NCBI GenBank assembly: GCA_030607655.1
Contig: JAUWJN010000197.1
Location: 1-5,228 of the forward strand
Direction: 5' to 3'
From: a bacterium
GTDB taxonomy: Bacteria > Armatimonadota > Zipacnadia > Zipacnadales > Zipacnadaceae
Length of the DNA stretch: 5,228 bases
Position numbers and translations under genes: made by a program. Each line of letters begins with the position of its first letter. The first letter of the stretch is position 1. This document shows positions 1-5,228 of the stretch, one piece after another. Under the pieces are notes generated by a model. The model was not told the origin of the DNA. It was given only the letters and a program-made list of their open reading frames with translations, and did not search any database.

Positions 1-2
1 CC

Positions 3-821
3 ACCGTGCGGGGTCCGAACTTGGGGCGACGTTCCGACCTCGCGCCCCAAGTCACCATATTACTTCGCGCCCTAAATCTACACGACCGAATACAGTGGGA
101 ACTATTGAGAGCAGGATTGCTCTTGAAACCCTCCGAGATAACGACCTTGTGTTTAACCGTCGGCGGCGGTGCGTTTCTAGTTAGCTCTCTCTTAACCACC
201 CGATTGAGTAGTCGCCTGATGCTATCAGTCTTCGGCATGATAATGCCCTGGATCTATGTAATGATGTGCAAGGGGCAACGTAGCAAGCACATCATCACTC
301 AACTTCCGGAGGCGCTCCAATTGATAGCTTCTTCCCTGCGTTCCGGCTTCTCTATTATGCGGGCCATAAAAGTGGTCAGTGATGAGATGCCCCCACCTAT
401 CTCCCAGGAATTCGGATGGCTTCTTGACGAGGTCAATGTCGGTATTGCTATGGACCGGGCCTTTGGCAATATGGCCCAGCGCACTCAAAGTTCTGACGTC
501 AAGCTCATGGTGACAGCGGTACAGATTCAATCTCGGGTAGGTGGCAATCTGGCCGAGATCCTCGAGACTACCGCGGCCATGATTCGCGAGCGATTTCAGT
601 TGACCGCCGAAATTGCCGCCCTAACCTCTGAGGGCCGGCTCTCCGCGGGGGTGTTGACCGCGCTACCGATTGGACTGGCCTTAATGATTCATCTACTAAA
701 TCCGGATTATCTGCGGCCCTTAGTTGCTGAGCCACTGGGGCTGGCTATGTTACTGGCCGGGGGGACTCTAATGCTGTTGGGATTGATAGTAATCAAAGCT
801 ATGCTTACCGTGAACGTGTGA
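3..821 (+). CDS. tadB: Tad pilus/secretion inner-membrane platform protein TadB, 5'-partial
   Basis: This is a type II secretion system F (GspF/T2SSF) family protein of the TadB type. With TadC it forms the inner-membrane platform of the Tad/Flp (type IVc) pilus, where it is thought to couple the ATPase TadA to pilin assembly. The visible 271-residue part (numbered from the GTG at 6) has two hydrophobic segments near residues 43-62 and 68-86, and a cytoplasmic T2SSF domain at about 95-205 beginning LPEALQLIASSLRSGFS and including RVGGNLAEILETTA. Two further membrane segments lie near 210-228 and 242-265. The frame is open to the window edge. The GTG at position 6 has no visible ribosome binding site, and the N-terminal membrane segment usual in TadB is missing, so the true start is upstream. 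The stop overlaps the tadC ribosome binding site, implying co-expression. The family is clear; assignment to TadB rather than TadC rests on gene order and sequence style. Confidence 0.9.
   Translation, partial: TVRGPNLGRRSDLAPQVTILLRALNLHDRIQWELLRAGLLLKPSEITTLCLTVGGGAFLVSSLLTTRLSSRLMLSVFGMIMPWIYVMMCKGQRSKHIITQLPEALQLIASSLRSGFSIMRAIKVVSDEMPPPISQEFGWLLDEVNVGIAMDRAFGNMAQRTQSSDVKLMVTAVQIQSRVGGNLAEILETTAAMIRERFQLTAEIAALTSEGRLSAGVLTALPIGLALMIHLLNPDYLRPLVAEPLGLAMLLAGGTLMLLGLIVIKAMLTVNV
19..52. repeat. Perfect 10-bp inverted repeat at the left edge, inside tadB
   Basis: ACTTGGGGCG (19-28) and CGCCCCAAGT (43-52) are exact reverse complements with a 14-base loop. The element lies within the reading frame of tadB near the contig end. 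It may be a chance coding palindrome or a sign of an end artefact. No regulatory role is supported. Confidence 0.4.
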
Positions 822-825
822 GGTG
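820..825 (+). promoter_or_regulatory. tadC ribosome binding site overlapping the tadB stop
   Basis: GAGGTG lies 7 bases before the ATG at 833 and shares bases with the tadB stop codon TGA (819-821). It selects ATG 833 over the upstream in-frame GTG at 818, which overlaps the tadB stop but has no Shine-Dalgarno sequence of its own. The layout fits translational coupling of tadB and tadC. Confidence 0.7.
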
Positions 826-832
826 CTCGGAT

Positions 833-1753
833 ATGCCTGTTATGATATCTGTATTGGTTTTCGCTGTGCTATTCTTCTCTGGTGTCATTCTGGCCATAGC
901 CTCGACCCGCAATACTATCCTGCAGCGGATGGAGCGTATTGGCGAGATACCGGAGCTGGTTGAACTGCCCGATATGACCAAACCACTGGGGGAGCGGATA
1001 ATCGCGCCTCTTGTTCGCAAACTCTTGAACTGGATTGGCCAGTTCGCGCCTTCTAGTATGATTGAGCACACCAACATGCGTCTAGCTCAGGCGGGCTACC
1101 CATGGCGGCTGCAGCCGGCAATTTTCTTCGCCTTGCAAACAATGACGGGGACAGCCGGACTGGTAGTCGGCTTGATTGCCAGTAAGTATCTAGGCGCCAG
1201 TCCAGTGATCAAACTTCTCACAGTTGGTGGGGCAGTCGCGATGGGTGCCATTATCCCCGGCTTCCTGGTGGACCGTCGGGCGGCAGCCCGCAAAGCAGTC
1301 ATCACCAGAGCCCTACCCAACGTAATTGACCTGCTGGTAGTTAGCGTGGAGGCCGGACTAGGCCTAGATGGGGCACTAAACGAACTGTTGGCCCGCGAGG
1401 AGGGCCCATTGATGGAGGAATTCAACCTAGCACTCACCGAGATACGCTTGGGCAAGCGCCGCCAGGATGCCTGGCACAGTCTGGCGGACCGTACACAAGT
1501 TAGAGATTTACGTTCCTTTGTGGCCGCGTTATGTCAGGCCGAAGAACTGGGATCCAGCATCTCCAAAGTTCTCCGCACGCACAGTGAAACCCTGCGGATT
1601 AAACGGAGTCTGCGCGTGCGCGAATTGGCTGGCAAGATCCCCATAAAGATGCTCTTCCCCCTGATTTTCTTCATATTCCCCGCAATGTTTGTCGTCATAT
1701 TAGGTCCGGGGGCCCTCTCTATTATGCACAGCTTCGGTAGTATAGGCTTCTAG
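833..1753 (+). CDS. tadC: Tad pilus/secretion inner-membrane platform protein TadC
   Basis: This is the second GspF-like platform protein of the Tad (type IVc) pilus assembly machine, expected to sit in the inner membrane as the partner of TadB. From ATG 833 it is 306 residues, the usual TadC length. Membrane segments are seen at about 4-23, 95-117, 124-145 and 271-293. The T2SSF domain spans about 160-285 and contains the typical TadC motifs LPNVIDLLVVSVEAGLGLD (161-179), ALTEIRLGKRRQDAW (200-214) and QAEELGSSI (235-243), followed by the basic stretch RIKRSLRVRELAGKIPIKM (255-273). The C-terminus carries the typical FPLIFFIFPAMFVVILGP membrane segment. An alternative start is GTG 818, giving 311 residues; I prefer 833 because GAGGTG precedes it. 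It is the last gene of the tad unit here: only 7 bases separate its stop from the stop of the convergent kinase gene. Confidence 0.93.
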   Translation: MPVMISVLVFAVLFFSGVILAIASTRNTILQRMERIGEIPELVELPDMTKPLGERIIAPLVRKLLNWIGQFAPSSMIEHTNMRLAQAGYPWRLQPAIFFALQTMTGTAGLVVGLIASKYLGASPVIKLLTVGGAVAMGAIIPGFLVDRRAAARKAVITRALPNVIDLLVVSVEAGLGLDGALNELLAREEGPLMEEFNLALTEIRLGKRRQDAWHSLADRTQVRDLRSFVAALCQAEELGSSISKVLRTHSETLRIKRSLRVRELAGKIPIKMLFPLIFFIFPAMFVVILGPGALSIMHSFGSIGF

Positions 1754-1775
1754 TCGCTACTCACAGCCCAGAAGC
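1746..1775. repeat. 6-bp inverted repeat across the convergent stop codons
   Basis: GCTTCT (1746-1751) and AGAAGC (1770-1775) are perfect reverse complements separated by 18 bases, and a G-T wobble pair could extend the stem by one. The element covers both the tadC stop and the kinase stop. It has no T-tract on either side and the loop is large, so it is not a canonical intrinsic terminator. It may be chance, or a weak shared 3' end structure. Confidence 0.25.
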
Positions 1776-3365
1776 TGATCCTATCGGCAGAAGTACATGA
1801 AAAGTGGAGCCTTCTCCGACGGTGCTGTCTACGGTAATATCGCCGCCGTGAAGTTGGGCGATAGTCCGGGCGATATACAACCCCAGCCCCATACCTCGTT
1901 CTACAAGGGGTATTCCCGTTGTGTCATCTGCCTGAGCAAATTTTTCAAAAATGGCATCTCTGTGCTCTGGTGGGATTCCACATCCGGTATCACTCACTGC
2001 AATTTGTATTTGACCATTACTGCGGACGGCGGTAAGTTTAATTGTGCCGCCTTCCGGGGTGTATTTCAGGGCATTTTCGCACAGATTCACTAGCACTTGC
2101 TCCATACGAGCGACATCTGCCTTAACCTCGGGCAGCCCCGGCTCACATTCACTGAGTATCGCAATTCCCCGCGGCTCGGCTTTCACCTCGAAGATCTGCT
2201 TGACCTTTCTAATCAACTGCTCTAGGTGAACAGATTCCAGGGCCAGTGCAACGCCCCGCTCCAGAGCTGATACGTCCAACAGTTTACCGACCAGCTCGAC
2301 CAGGCGCTCGGTTTCATTCTGAATGGCCCAAATAGCCTGCGCGCGTTGCTGGCTATCCAGGTTGTCTGTTAGACTGGACAGTACGTGGGAAACTACGCGC
2401 AGCGTGCTCAGCGGAGAGCGAATCTCGTGCGAAAGGATGGCAATGCCCTCTTCTTTCATGCGGGCAATTGCCTTGATATCAGTGATATCCTGACAAACCG
2501 TCACCCACCCCAGCGGCTTATGGACGGAGCCGCCGCACGGAATGGTAGTGATGCGTAAGTCTACCGGCTCGGGCAGTGGTATGGTCATATCCCGACTCAC
2601 TGGGACGTGAGCGGGGCCAGGCCCCCCTACGTCCGCCACCATGTCTAACAGACGCTCATAGGCTGGCTCACGGGGAATATCCCGTATCCGTCGGCCTACA
2701 ATCATATCATTGGGTAGATTGCAGACCTTTTCAATCTGAGGATTAGCCAACACTATCCTCTGCTCACTATCAATAAGCAGAATTCCCTCCGTGAGGTTGC
2801 GAACCACACTCTCATTGGCCCGTCGCTCCCGTTCCAGTACCCTGGATAGTCCGTAGGCTAGCCACGCCACTGCGATAACACCAACCAGCCGCCCCGATAC
2901 CTGCCAAGTAATGCCTGGTTCATCGGCCACCGCGAGCGCGAAGCCGACATGCACCATGCCCACTATTCCGGTAGCCAACGGTAAAGCGGCAGACAGATCT
3001 CCCAAAAACATAGCCGCGAATAAGATAACGAGGAGCAGCAGACTTCCAAAGGGACTGTGAAACCCGCCGGTGCCGTGGATAAACAGAGACAGCCAAGCTA
3101 CATCCGCAAGCAACAACACACCTGCCACCAGTGGCAGATGCGCCCGCGCCCATAGCACCTCTAAGTTGAGGAAGAATAGAGCCCAGATGCTTATCAGCGC
3201 GGCCAGTGCGACCGCACTATAAGCAGTCGCCCGATTGCTAACCAGTTGTTCAGGGCCGGCGAATACGAGCACCAACAGGAAGAACGTTAGCAGGGCTCGC
3301 ACCCTGTCAACTTGTTTGATCAGACCCACTTCAAAGATGCGTTCAGGTTCTTGTGTACGCACCAC
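1761..3365 (-). CDS. Six-helix membrane sensor histidine kinase with PAS domain (PilS-like layout)
   Basis: This 534-residue two-component sensor kinase autophosphorylates on histidine and should pass the phosphate to a response regulator, none of which is visible here. The N-terminal sensor has about six membrane helices (near 22-36, 47-66, 78-96, 107-121, 125-147 and 155-173). It includes the stretch HGTGGFHSPFGSLLLL, a feature shared with PilS-type membrane sensors. A PAS domain follows at about 185-298 (NLTEGILLID, then CQDITDIKAI at its end). In the HisKA domain the phospho-acceptor is His313 in ILSHEIRSPLSTLR. The HATPase_c domain has the N box VNLCENALKYTPEGG (Asn427, Asn431), G1 box DTGCGIP (Asp459), F box FEKF (473-476) and G2 box GMGLGL (491-496), so it appears catalytically complete. 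The start is GTG 3365, immediately followed by a second GTG at 3362. AGGGGGG lies 5 or 8 bases upstream, and an in-frame stop at 3402-3404 excludes a longer protein. The ligand and target genes cannot be told. Confidence 0.93.
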   Translation of the reverse strand: MVRTQEPERIFEVGLIKQVDRVRALLTFFLLVLVFAGPEQLVSNRATAYSAVALAALISIWALFFLNLEVLWARAHLPLVAGVLLLADVAWLSLFIHGTGGFHSPFGSLLLLVILFAAMFLGDLSAALPLATGIVGMVHVGFALAVADEPGITWQVSGRLVGVIAVAWLAYGLSRVLERERRANESVVRNLTEGILLIDSEQRIVLANPQIEKVCNLPNDMIVGRRIRDIPREPAYERLLDMVADVGGPGPAHVPVSRDMTIPLPEPVDLRITTIPCGGSVHKPLGWVTVCQDITDIKAIARMKEEGIAILSHEIRSPLSTLRVVSHVLSSLTDNLDSQQRAQAIWAIQNETERLVELVGKLLDVSALERGVALALESVHLEQLIRKVKQIFEVKAEPRGIAILSECEPGLPEVKADVARMEQVLVNLCENALKYTPEGGTIKLTAVRSNGQIQIAVSDTGCGIPPEHRDAIFEKFAQADDTTGIPLVERGMGLGLYIARTIAQLHGGDITVDSTVGEGSTFHVLLPIGSASGL

Positions 3366-3370
3366 ACTGG

Positions 3371-3377
3371 CCCCCCT
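3371..3377 (-). promoter_or_regulatory. G-rich ribosome binding site of the histidine kinase gene
   Basis: On the minus strand AGGGGGG ends 5 bases before GTG 3365 and 8 bases before GTG 3362. It is a plausible, G-heavy Shine-Dalgarno sequence, and the spacing fits the second GTG slightly better. The two starts differ by one residue. Confidence 0.5.
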
Positions 3378-3391
3378 GACTGCCTCGTCAG
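3376..3391 (-). repeat. Small hairpin abutting the kinase ribosome binding site
   Basis: CTGAC and GTCAG form a perfect 5-bp inverted repeat with a 6-base loop, GAGGCA on the minus strand. Its 3' arm touches the first two bases of the AGGGGGG ribosome binding site. It could lower or modulate kinase translation, but a 5-bp stem is weak and may be chance. Confidence 0.25.
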
Positions 3392-3435
3392 ACGCAATTA
3401 CTCAATTGTTTTTCCACCGCGCACGTAGCTTGCAT

Positions 3436-3460
3436 CAAGAACAAGAATCGCAATAACAAG
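3436..3460 (-). repeat. Imperfect 10-bp direct repeat in the kinase leader
   Basis: On the plus strand CAAGAACAAG (3436-3445) and CAATAACAAG (3451-3460) match at 9 of 10 positions with a 15-base period. On the minus strand they read CTTGTTATTG and CTTGTTCTTG. Tandem sites upstream of a regulatory gene can be operator half-sites, but the units are low in complexity and a chance origin is quite possible. Confidence 0.3.
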
Positions 3461-3492
3461 ACTACCCTAATCCCCAAGAAGCTAAACACCGT

Positions 3493-4413
3493 CTAGGGTG
3501 GTCCTAATTGAACTTGCAGCAGACGCTGCTCAATCCAAGTAGTATCACCAGTGTCAGGGTCAATTTCCGGAAAACGGCTGAGCACTGGTCCGACGTCAGC
3601 GGCAAACCAGGTGAAGATGTCATACTCAATGTGAGCCTGCGTAATCTGATGCTCGCGGACCTTCACGCAATCTGTGTAAGTGCCCGCCAGCACCGTCACT
3701 GTTTCATCAGTCGCTTCGATAATGAAATAGTGCGGAGGGTCATTCAGATCTATCCAACGGAGGCCGGTCTCTACTGGCGACTTCAACCGATAGACCGGCA
3801 GATCAGTGCCAATATATTCAGCCAGACCCTCCTCGTCATGGCGCAGATACATATAGCCGGGTGGCTCCTGCGGATCAGTGCCCTTTACCTGGAGCTCATA
3901 CCACACCTCTCCCTCGATGACCACCTGACGCGGCACGCTGATAGTCATACTGACTTCATTGTCCTGGGGCCTGACACCGAAAGGCGTAACTGGAGTACCT
4001 GTATATTGCCACCAGTAGTCCAGCCCCAAGGGATAATATGCAGCAGTTGGCTGGGGCCCTGGGCTGGTCACCGTAACCTGGGTGGTTGCTGGCGGTAGGG
4101 TCCCATAGGTGGCACTGATTTCCGTTTGCCCAAGCCCCACCGCAGTGAACTGCCCACTTGAGTTCACCGTCGCGGCTGACGGGTCAGAGCTGTGCCAGAT
4201 GACCTCGCTAGTCACGTTCCGACTGCCGCCATCCTGTTGCTCACCAAAGGCATAAAACTGAATGACGTCGCCTACCCGCGCCGTGAAGTCATCGGGACTA
4301 ATACTTAGCGAGACTATTGCCGGCAGCCCCCCATGCCCCCCACATCCTACTATCAGCAGGAAGACAACAACCACTGGTCCCAGAATGGCTAACGGACGCA
4401 AACAGTTATTCAT
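3493..4413 (-). CDS. Secreted lipoprotein with a Big2 immunoglobulin-like domain
   Basis: This 306-residue predicted lipoprotein has unknown function. Residues 1-23 form a signal peptide with a hydrophobic core (VVVVFLLIVG). The lipobox IVGC places the lipidated cysteine at Cys24, followed by GGHGG. Residues about 32-115 match a bacterial Ig-like Big2 domain: VSLSISPDDFTARVGDVIQF, then TSEVIWHSSDPSAATV, SSGQFTAVGLGQTEISATYG and a final TQVTV strand. A TSPGPQPT linker leads to a C-terminal beta-rich region (about 125-306) that opens YYPLGLDYWWQYTG and contains AGTYTDCVKV (243-252) and WFAADVGPVLSRF (269-281). This style is seen in uncharacterised cell-envelope proteins whose motifs resemble 'YYPL..G..W.Y' and 'A..VG.V'. 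The start is ATG 4413, with GGAGAG 12 bases upstream. It follows the TIM-barrel gene by 27 bases, so the two are probably co-transcribed. The domains suggest a surface or periplasmic binding or structural role, which is inference. Confidence 0.87.
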   Translation of the reverse strand: MNNCLRPLAILGPVVVVFLLIVGCGGHGGLPAIVSLSISPDDFTARVGDVIQFYAFGEQQDGGSRNVTSEVIWHSSDPSAATVNSSGQFTAVGLGQTEISATYGTLPPATTQVTVTSPGPQPTAAYYPLGLDYWWQYTGTPVTPFGVRPQDNEVSMTISVPRQVVIEGEVWYELQVKGTDPQEPPGYMYLRHDEEGLAEYIGTDLPVYRLKSPVETGLRWIDLNDPPHYFIIEATDETVTVLAGTYTDCVKVREHQITQAHIEYDIFTWFAADVGPVLSRFPEIDPDTGDTTWIEQRLLQVQLGPP

Positions 4414-4425
4414 ACCGCAACGTTT

Positions 4426-4431
4426 CTCTCC
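4426..4431 (-). promoter_or_regulatory. Ribosome binding site of the lipoprotein gene
   Basis: On the minus strand GGAGAG lies 12 bases before ATG 4413. The sequence is a good Shine-Dalgarno match, though the spacing is longer than the usual 5-9 bases. It falls inside the 27-base gap after the upstream TIM-barrel gene, supporting separate initiation on a shared transcript. Confidence 0.5.
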
Positions 4432-4440
4432 AACTAATCG

Positions 4441-5130
4441 CTACAGGCTGCGCAGGAAGTCTACGGCCCGTTGGATATCGCCGACCGGATCTTCGCCCAC
4501 CTCGCGCTCGATGGCAAAATAGCCGTCGTAGCCCGCTTCCTCAAGATACCTGATATAGCGCGGCCAGTCAACCCAGCCCTCTCCCAAGGGCACTTCCTGA
4601 TACTTGCCCCCCGGATAAACCAGCGCATCCTTGGCGTGAGTATGGACCACATAGGGGCCCAGCAGTTTCGCTCCCTCCACTGGCTGGAAGTCATCCAGTG
4701 CCCGCTGTTGATCATATTCCTCCCCACGCTTCTCCGCTAATAAGGATGGCCAGATAATGAGGTTGGCGGGGTCATAGTTTACGCGGATCGCCTCGCTACC
4801 CACCGTGTCTATAAGTCGCTTGAGTACCCGCGGCGGCTCGGGGCCGGTTTCGATGGCCAGACAGGCCCCGACTTGTTCGCCATATTCGGCGATTTCCTGC
4901 ATCGCGGCCACCACATTATTCCACCGCGGACTGTCCGTATCCCACGGCATCACTCCCACATGCGCACCCCAAATGCCGCACTCCAAGTCTGCGACTAACT
5001 GCAGCAAGCGCTTAGCCCATGAAATATTCTCCTGGTACGCCTCGGCCTCGCCCAAATCTATAGCACCCGCCGGACTAGCCGACGCCATTACCGCCGTAAT
5101 TTCCACGCCCAGGTTGTGCCGTACCGTTAG
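4441..5130 (-). CDS. Sugar phosphate isomerase/epimerase-type TIM barrel, N-terminus missing
   Basis: This member of the xylose isomerase-like TIM-barrel family (AP endonuclease 2 fold, sugar phosphate isomerase/epimerase group) is probably a cytoplasmic metal-dependent ketose or inositol-type isomerase/epimerase. The substrate cannot be read from sequence. Numbering from the GTG at 5106, likely metal or catalytic ligands are Glu86 in CLAIETG, Asp112 in VNYDPANL, His157 in VVHTHAKD and Glu200 in GYFAIEREVG. The C-terminus GEGWVDWPRYIRYLEEAGYDG, then DPVGDIQRAVDFLRSL, is highly typical of the family. Members are usually about 260-290 residues and only about 221-229 are credible here, so roughly the first 40-60 (strand 1 and its helix) are missing. 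GTG 5106 has no ribosome binding site and lies inside the fold, so it is not a credible start. The frame stays open to the window edge, but beyond about 5130 its translation is proline-rich and unlike the family. The stop is 27 bases before the lipoprotein start. Confidence 0.88.
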   Translation of the reverse strand, partial: LTVRHNLGVEITAVMASASPAGAIDLGEAEAYQENISWAKRLLQLVADLECGIWGAHVGVMPWDTDSPRWNNVVAAMQEIAEYGEQVGACLAIETGPEPPRVLKRLIDTVGSEAIRVNYDPANLIIWPSLLAEKRGEEYDQQRALDDFQPVEGAKLLGPYVVHTHAKDALVYPGGKYQEVPLGEGWVDWPRYIRYLEEAGYDGYFAIEREVGEDPVGDIQRAVDFLRSL

Positions 5131-5228
5131 CGCGGCCGGCGGGCCGGGGGGGGAATTTTTTGCCGGGGCAAGGGCCCCGGTTTGGCGGTCCGGGGGACCC
5201 CCGCTGGGAAGCGGGTGCGGGTGGGGAA
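5131..5228. other. GC-rich, hairpin-dense contig tail, probably low-quality sequence
   Basis: By count 76 of 98 bases are G or C, far above the adjoining gene. There is an 8-G run (5146-5153), two A, then a 6-T run (5156-5161). Short perfect inverted repeats crowd the rest: CCGGGGC/GCCCCGG (5163-5180), CGGGGG/CCCCCG (5191-5203) and CCCGCT/AGCGGG (5200-5215). In the frame of the TIM-barrel gene it encodes a proline-rich string with no TIM-barrel character. A sequencing or assembly artefact at the contig end is the simplest reading; a real GC-rich structured element or chimeric join cannot be excluded. Confidence 0.6.

Larger units (their letters stand above)
3366..3492 (-). promoter_or_regulatory. 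127-base leader upstream of the histidine kinase gene
   Basis: This is the non-coding gap between the lipoprotein stop and the kinase start, both on the minus strand. At 127 bases it is long for an operon gap, so a separate promoter for the kinase is possible. I could not find a convincing -35/-10 pair with proper spacing. It contains an imperfect direct repeat and a short hairpin (listed separately) and the kinase ribosome binding site. No small reading frame in it is convincing. Confidence 0.4.

Noticed and set aside
225..530. Minus-strand open frame opposite tadB
   Set aside because: It is fully antisense to a strongly conserved T2SSF domain, has no recognisable domain, and its composition fits a shadow frame.
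1096..1455. Minus-strand open frame opposite tadC
   Set aside because: It is Arg/Ser/Ala/Thr-rich with no known motif and lies antisense to the conserved TadC core.
3395..3413. CAATT/AATTG hairpin followed by a T run as a plus-strand terminator
   Set aside because: The stem is only 5 A/T-rich pairs with a 4-base loop, and no plus-strand gene ends upstream of it.
3487..3500. CACC/GGTG inverted repeat across the lipoprotein stop codon
   Set aside because: The stem is only 4 bp with no T-tract, which is expected by chance.
3508..4098. 196-codon plus-strand open frame opposite the lipoprotein gene
   Set aside because: Although long, it is antisense to a gene with a clear signal peptide, lipobox and Big2 domain, and its translation shows no domain or hydrophobic pattern of its own.
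4262..4740. Several overlapping plus-strand open frames opposite the lipoprotein and TIM-barrel genes
   Set aside because: They are low-complexity shadow frames without motifs, and the minus-strand reading gives textbook family signatures.
5163..5180. 7-bp GC hairpin with a 4-base loop as an intrinsic terminator
   Set aside because: No proper T-tract follows it on either strand, it lies inside the frame of the TIM-barrel gene, and it is part of a tail that is probably unreliable sequence.
1..5228. CRISPR array, tRNA or rRNA, insertion sequence, toxin-antitoxin or phage defence system
   Set aside because: I saw no regularly spaced repeats, cloverleaf-like sequence, transposase motif or small gene pair; the plausible coding space is taken up by the five genes described.

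Overview
The window looks like a bacterial (probably metagenomic or draft-assembly) contig with moderately GC-rich, densely coding DNA and five protein genes, the first and last cut by the window edges. No rRNA, tRNA, CRISPR array, insertion sequence or phage gene is visible. The mix of Tad secretion-platform genes, a six-helix membrane histidine kinase, an outer-membrane-type lipoprotein with an immunoglobulin-like Big2 domain, and a sugar isomerase/epimerase TIM barrel suggests an environmental, probably diderm bacterium. Such combinations are common in Armatimonadota, Chloroflexota and Planctomycetota, but nothing here fixes the phylum.

Left part, plus strand (1-1753): tadB (5' end missing) and tadC, the two inner-membrane platform proteins of a type IVc (Tad/Flp) pilus or related type II-like secretion machine. 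They are tightly linked: the tadC ribosome binding site overlaps the tadB stop codon. The ATPase TadA and the rest of the locus would lie to the left, outside the window. The tad transcription unit ends here, because a gene on the opposite strand begins 7 bases beyond the tadC stop.

Middle and right part, minus strand (1761-5130, read right to left): a sugar phosphate isomerase/epimerase-like TIM barrel (N-terminus missing), then 27 bases downstream a Big2-domain lipoprotein, then after a 127-base leader a membrane sensor histidine kinase with PAS, HisKA and HATPase_c domains. No response regulator is visible. The first two genes could be one transcript. The kinase could be on it too or have its own start in the leader, which holds a short direct repeat and a small hairpin next to the ribosome binding site. 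Whether the kinase controls the neighbouring pilus genes is unknown.

The last 98 bases (5131-5228) are abruptly GC-rich (76 of 98 by count), with an 8-G run and several short perfect hairpins, and their translation does not resemble a TIM barrel. I read this as a low-quality or chimeric contig end. I found no convincing new biological system: these are recognisable families, and the points worth a second look are modest.
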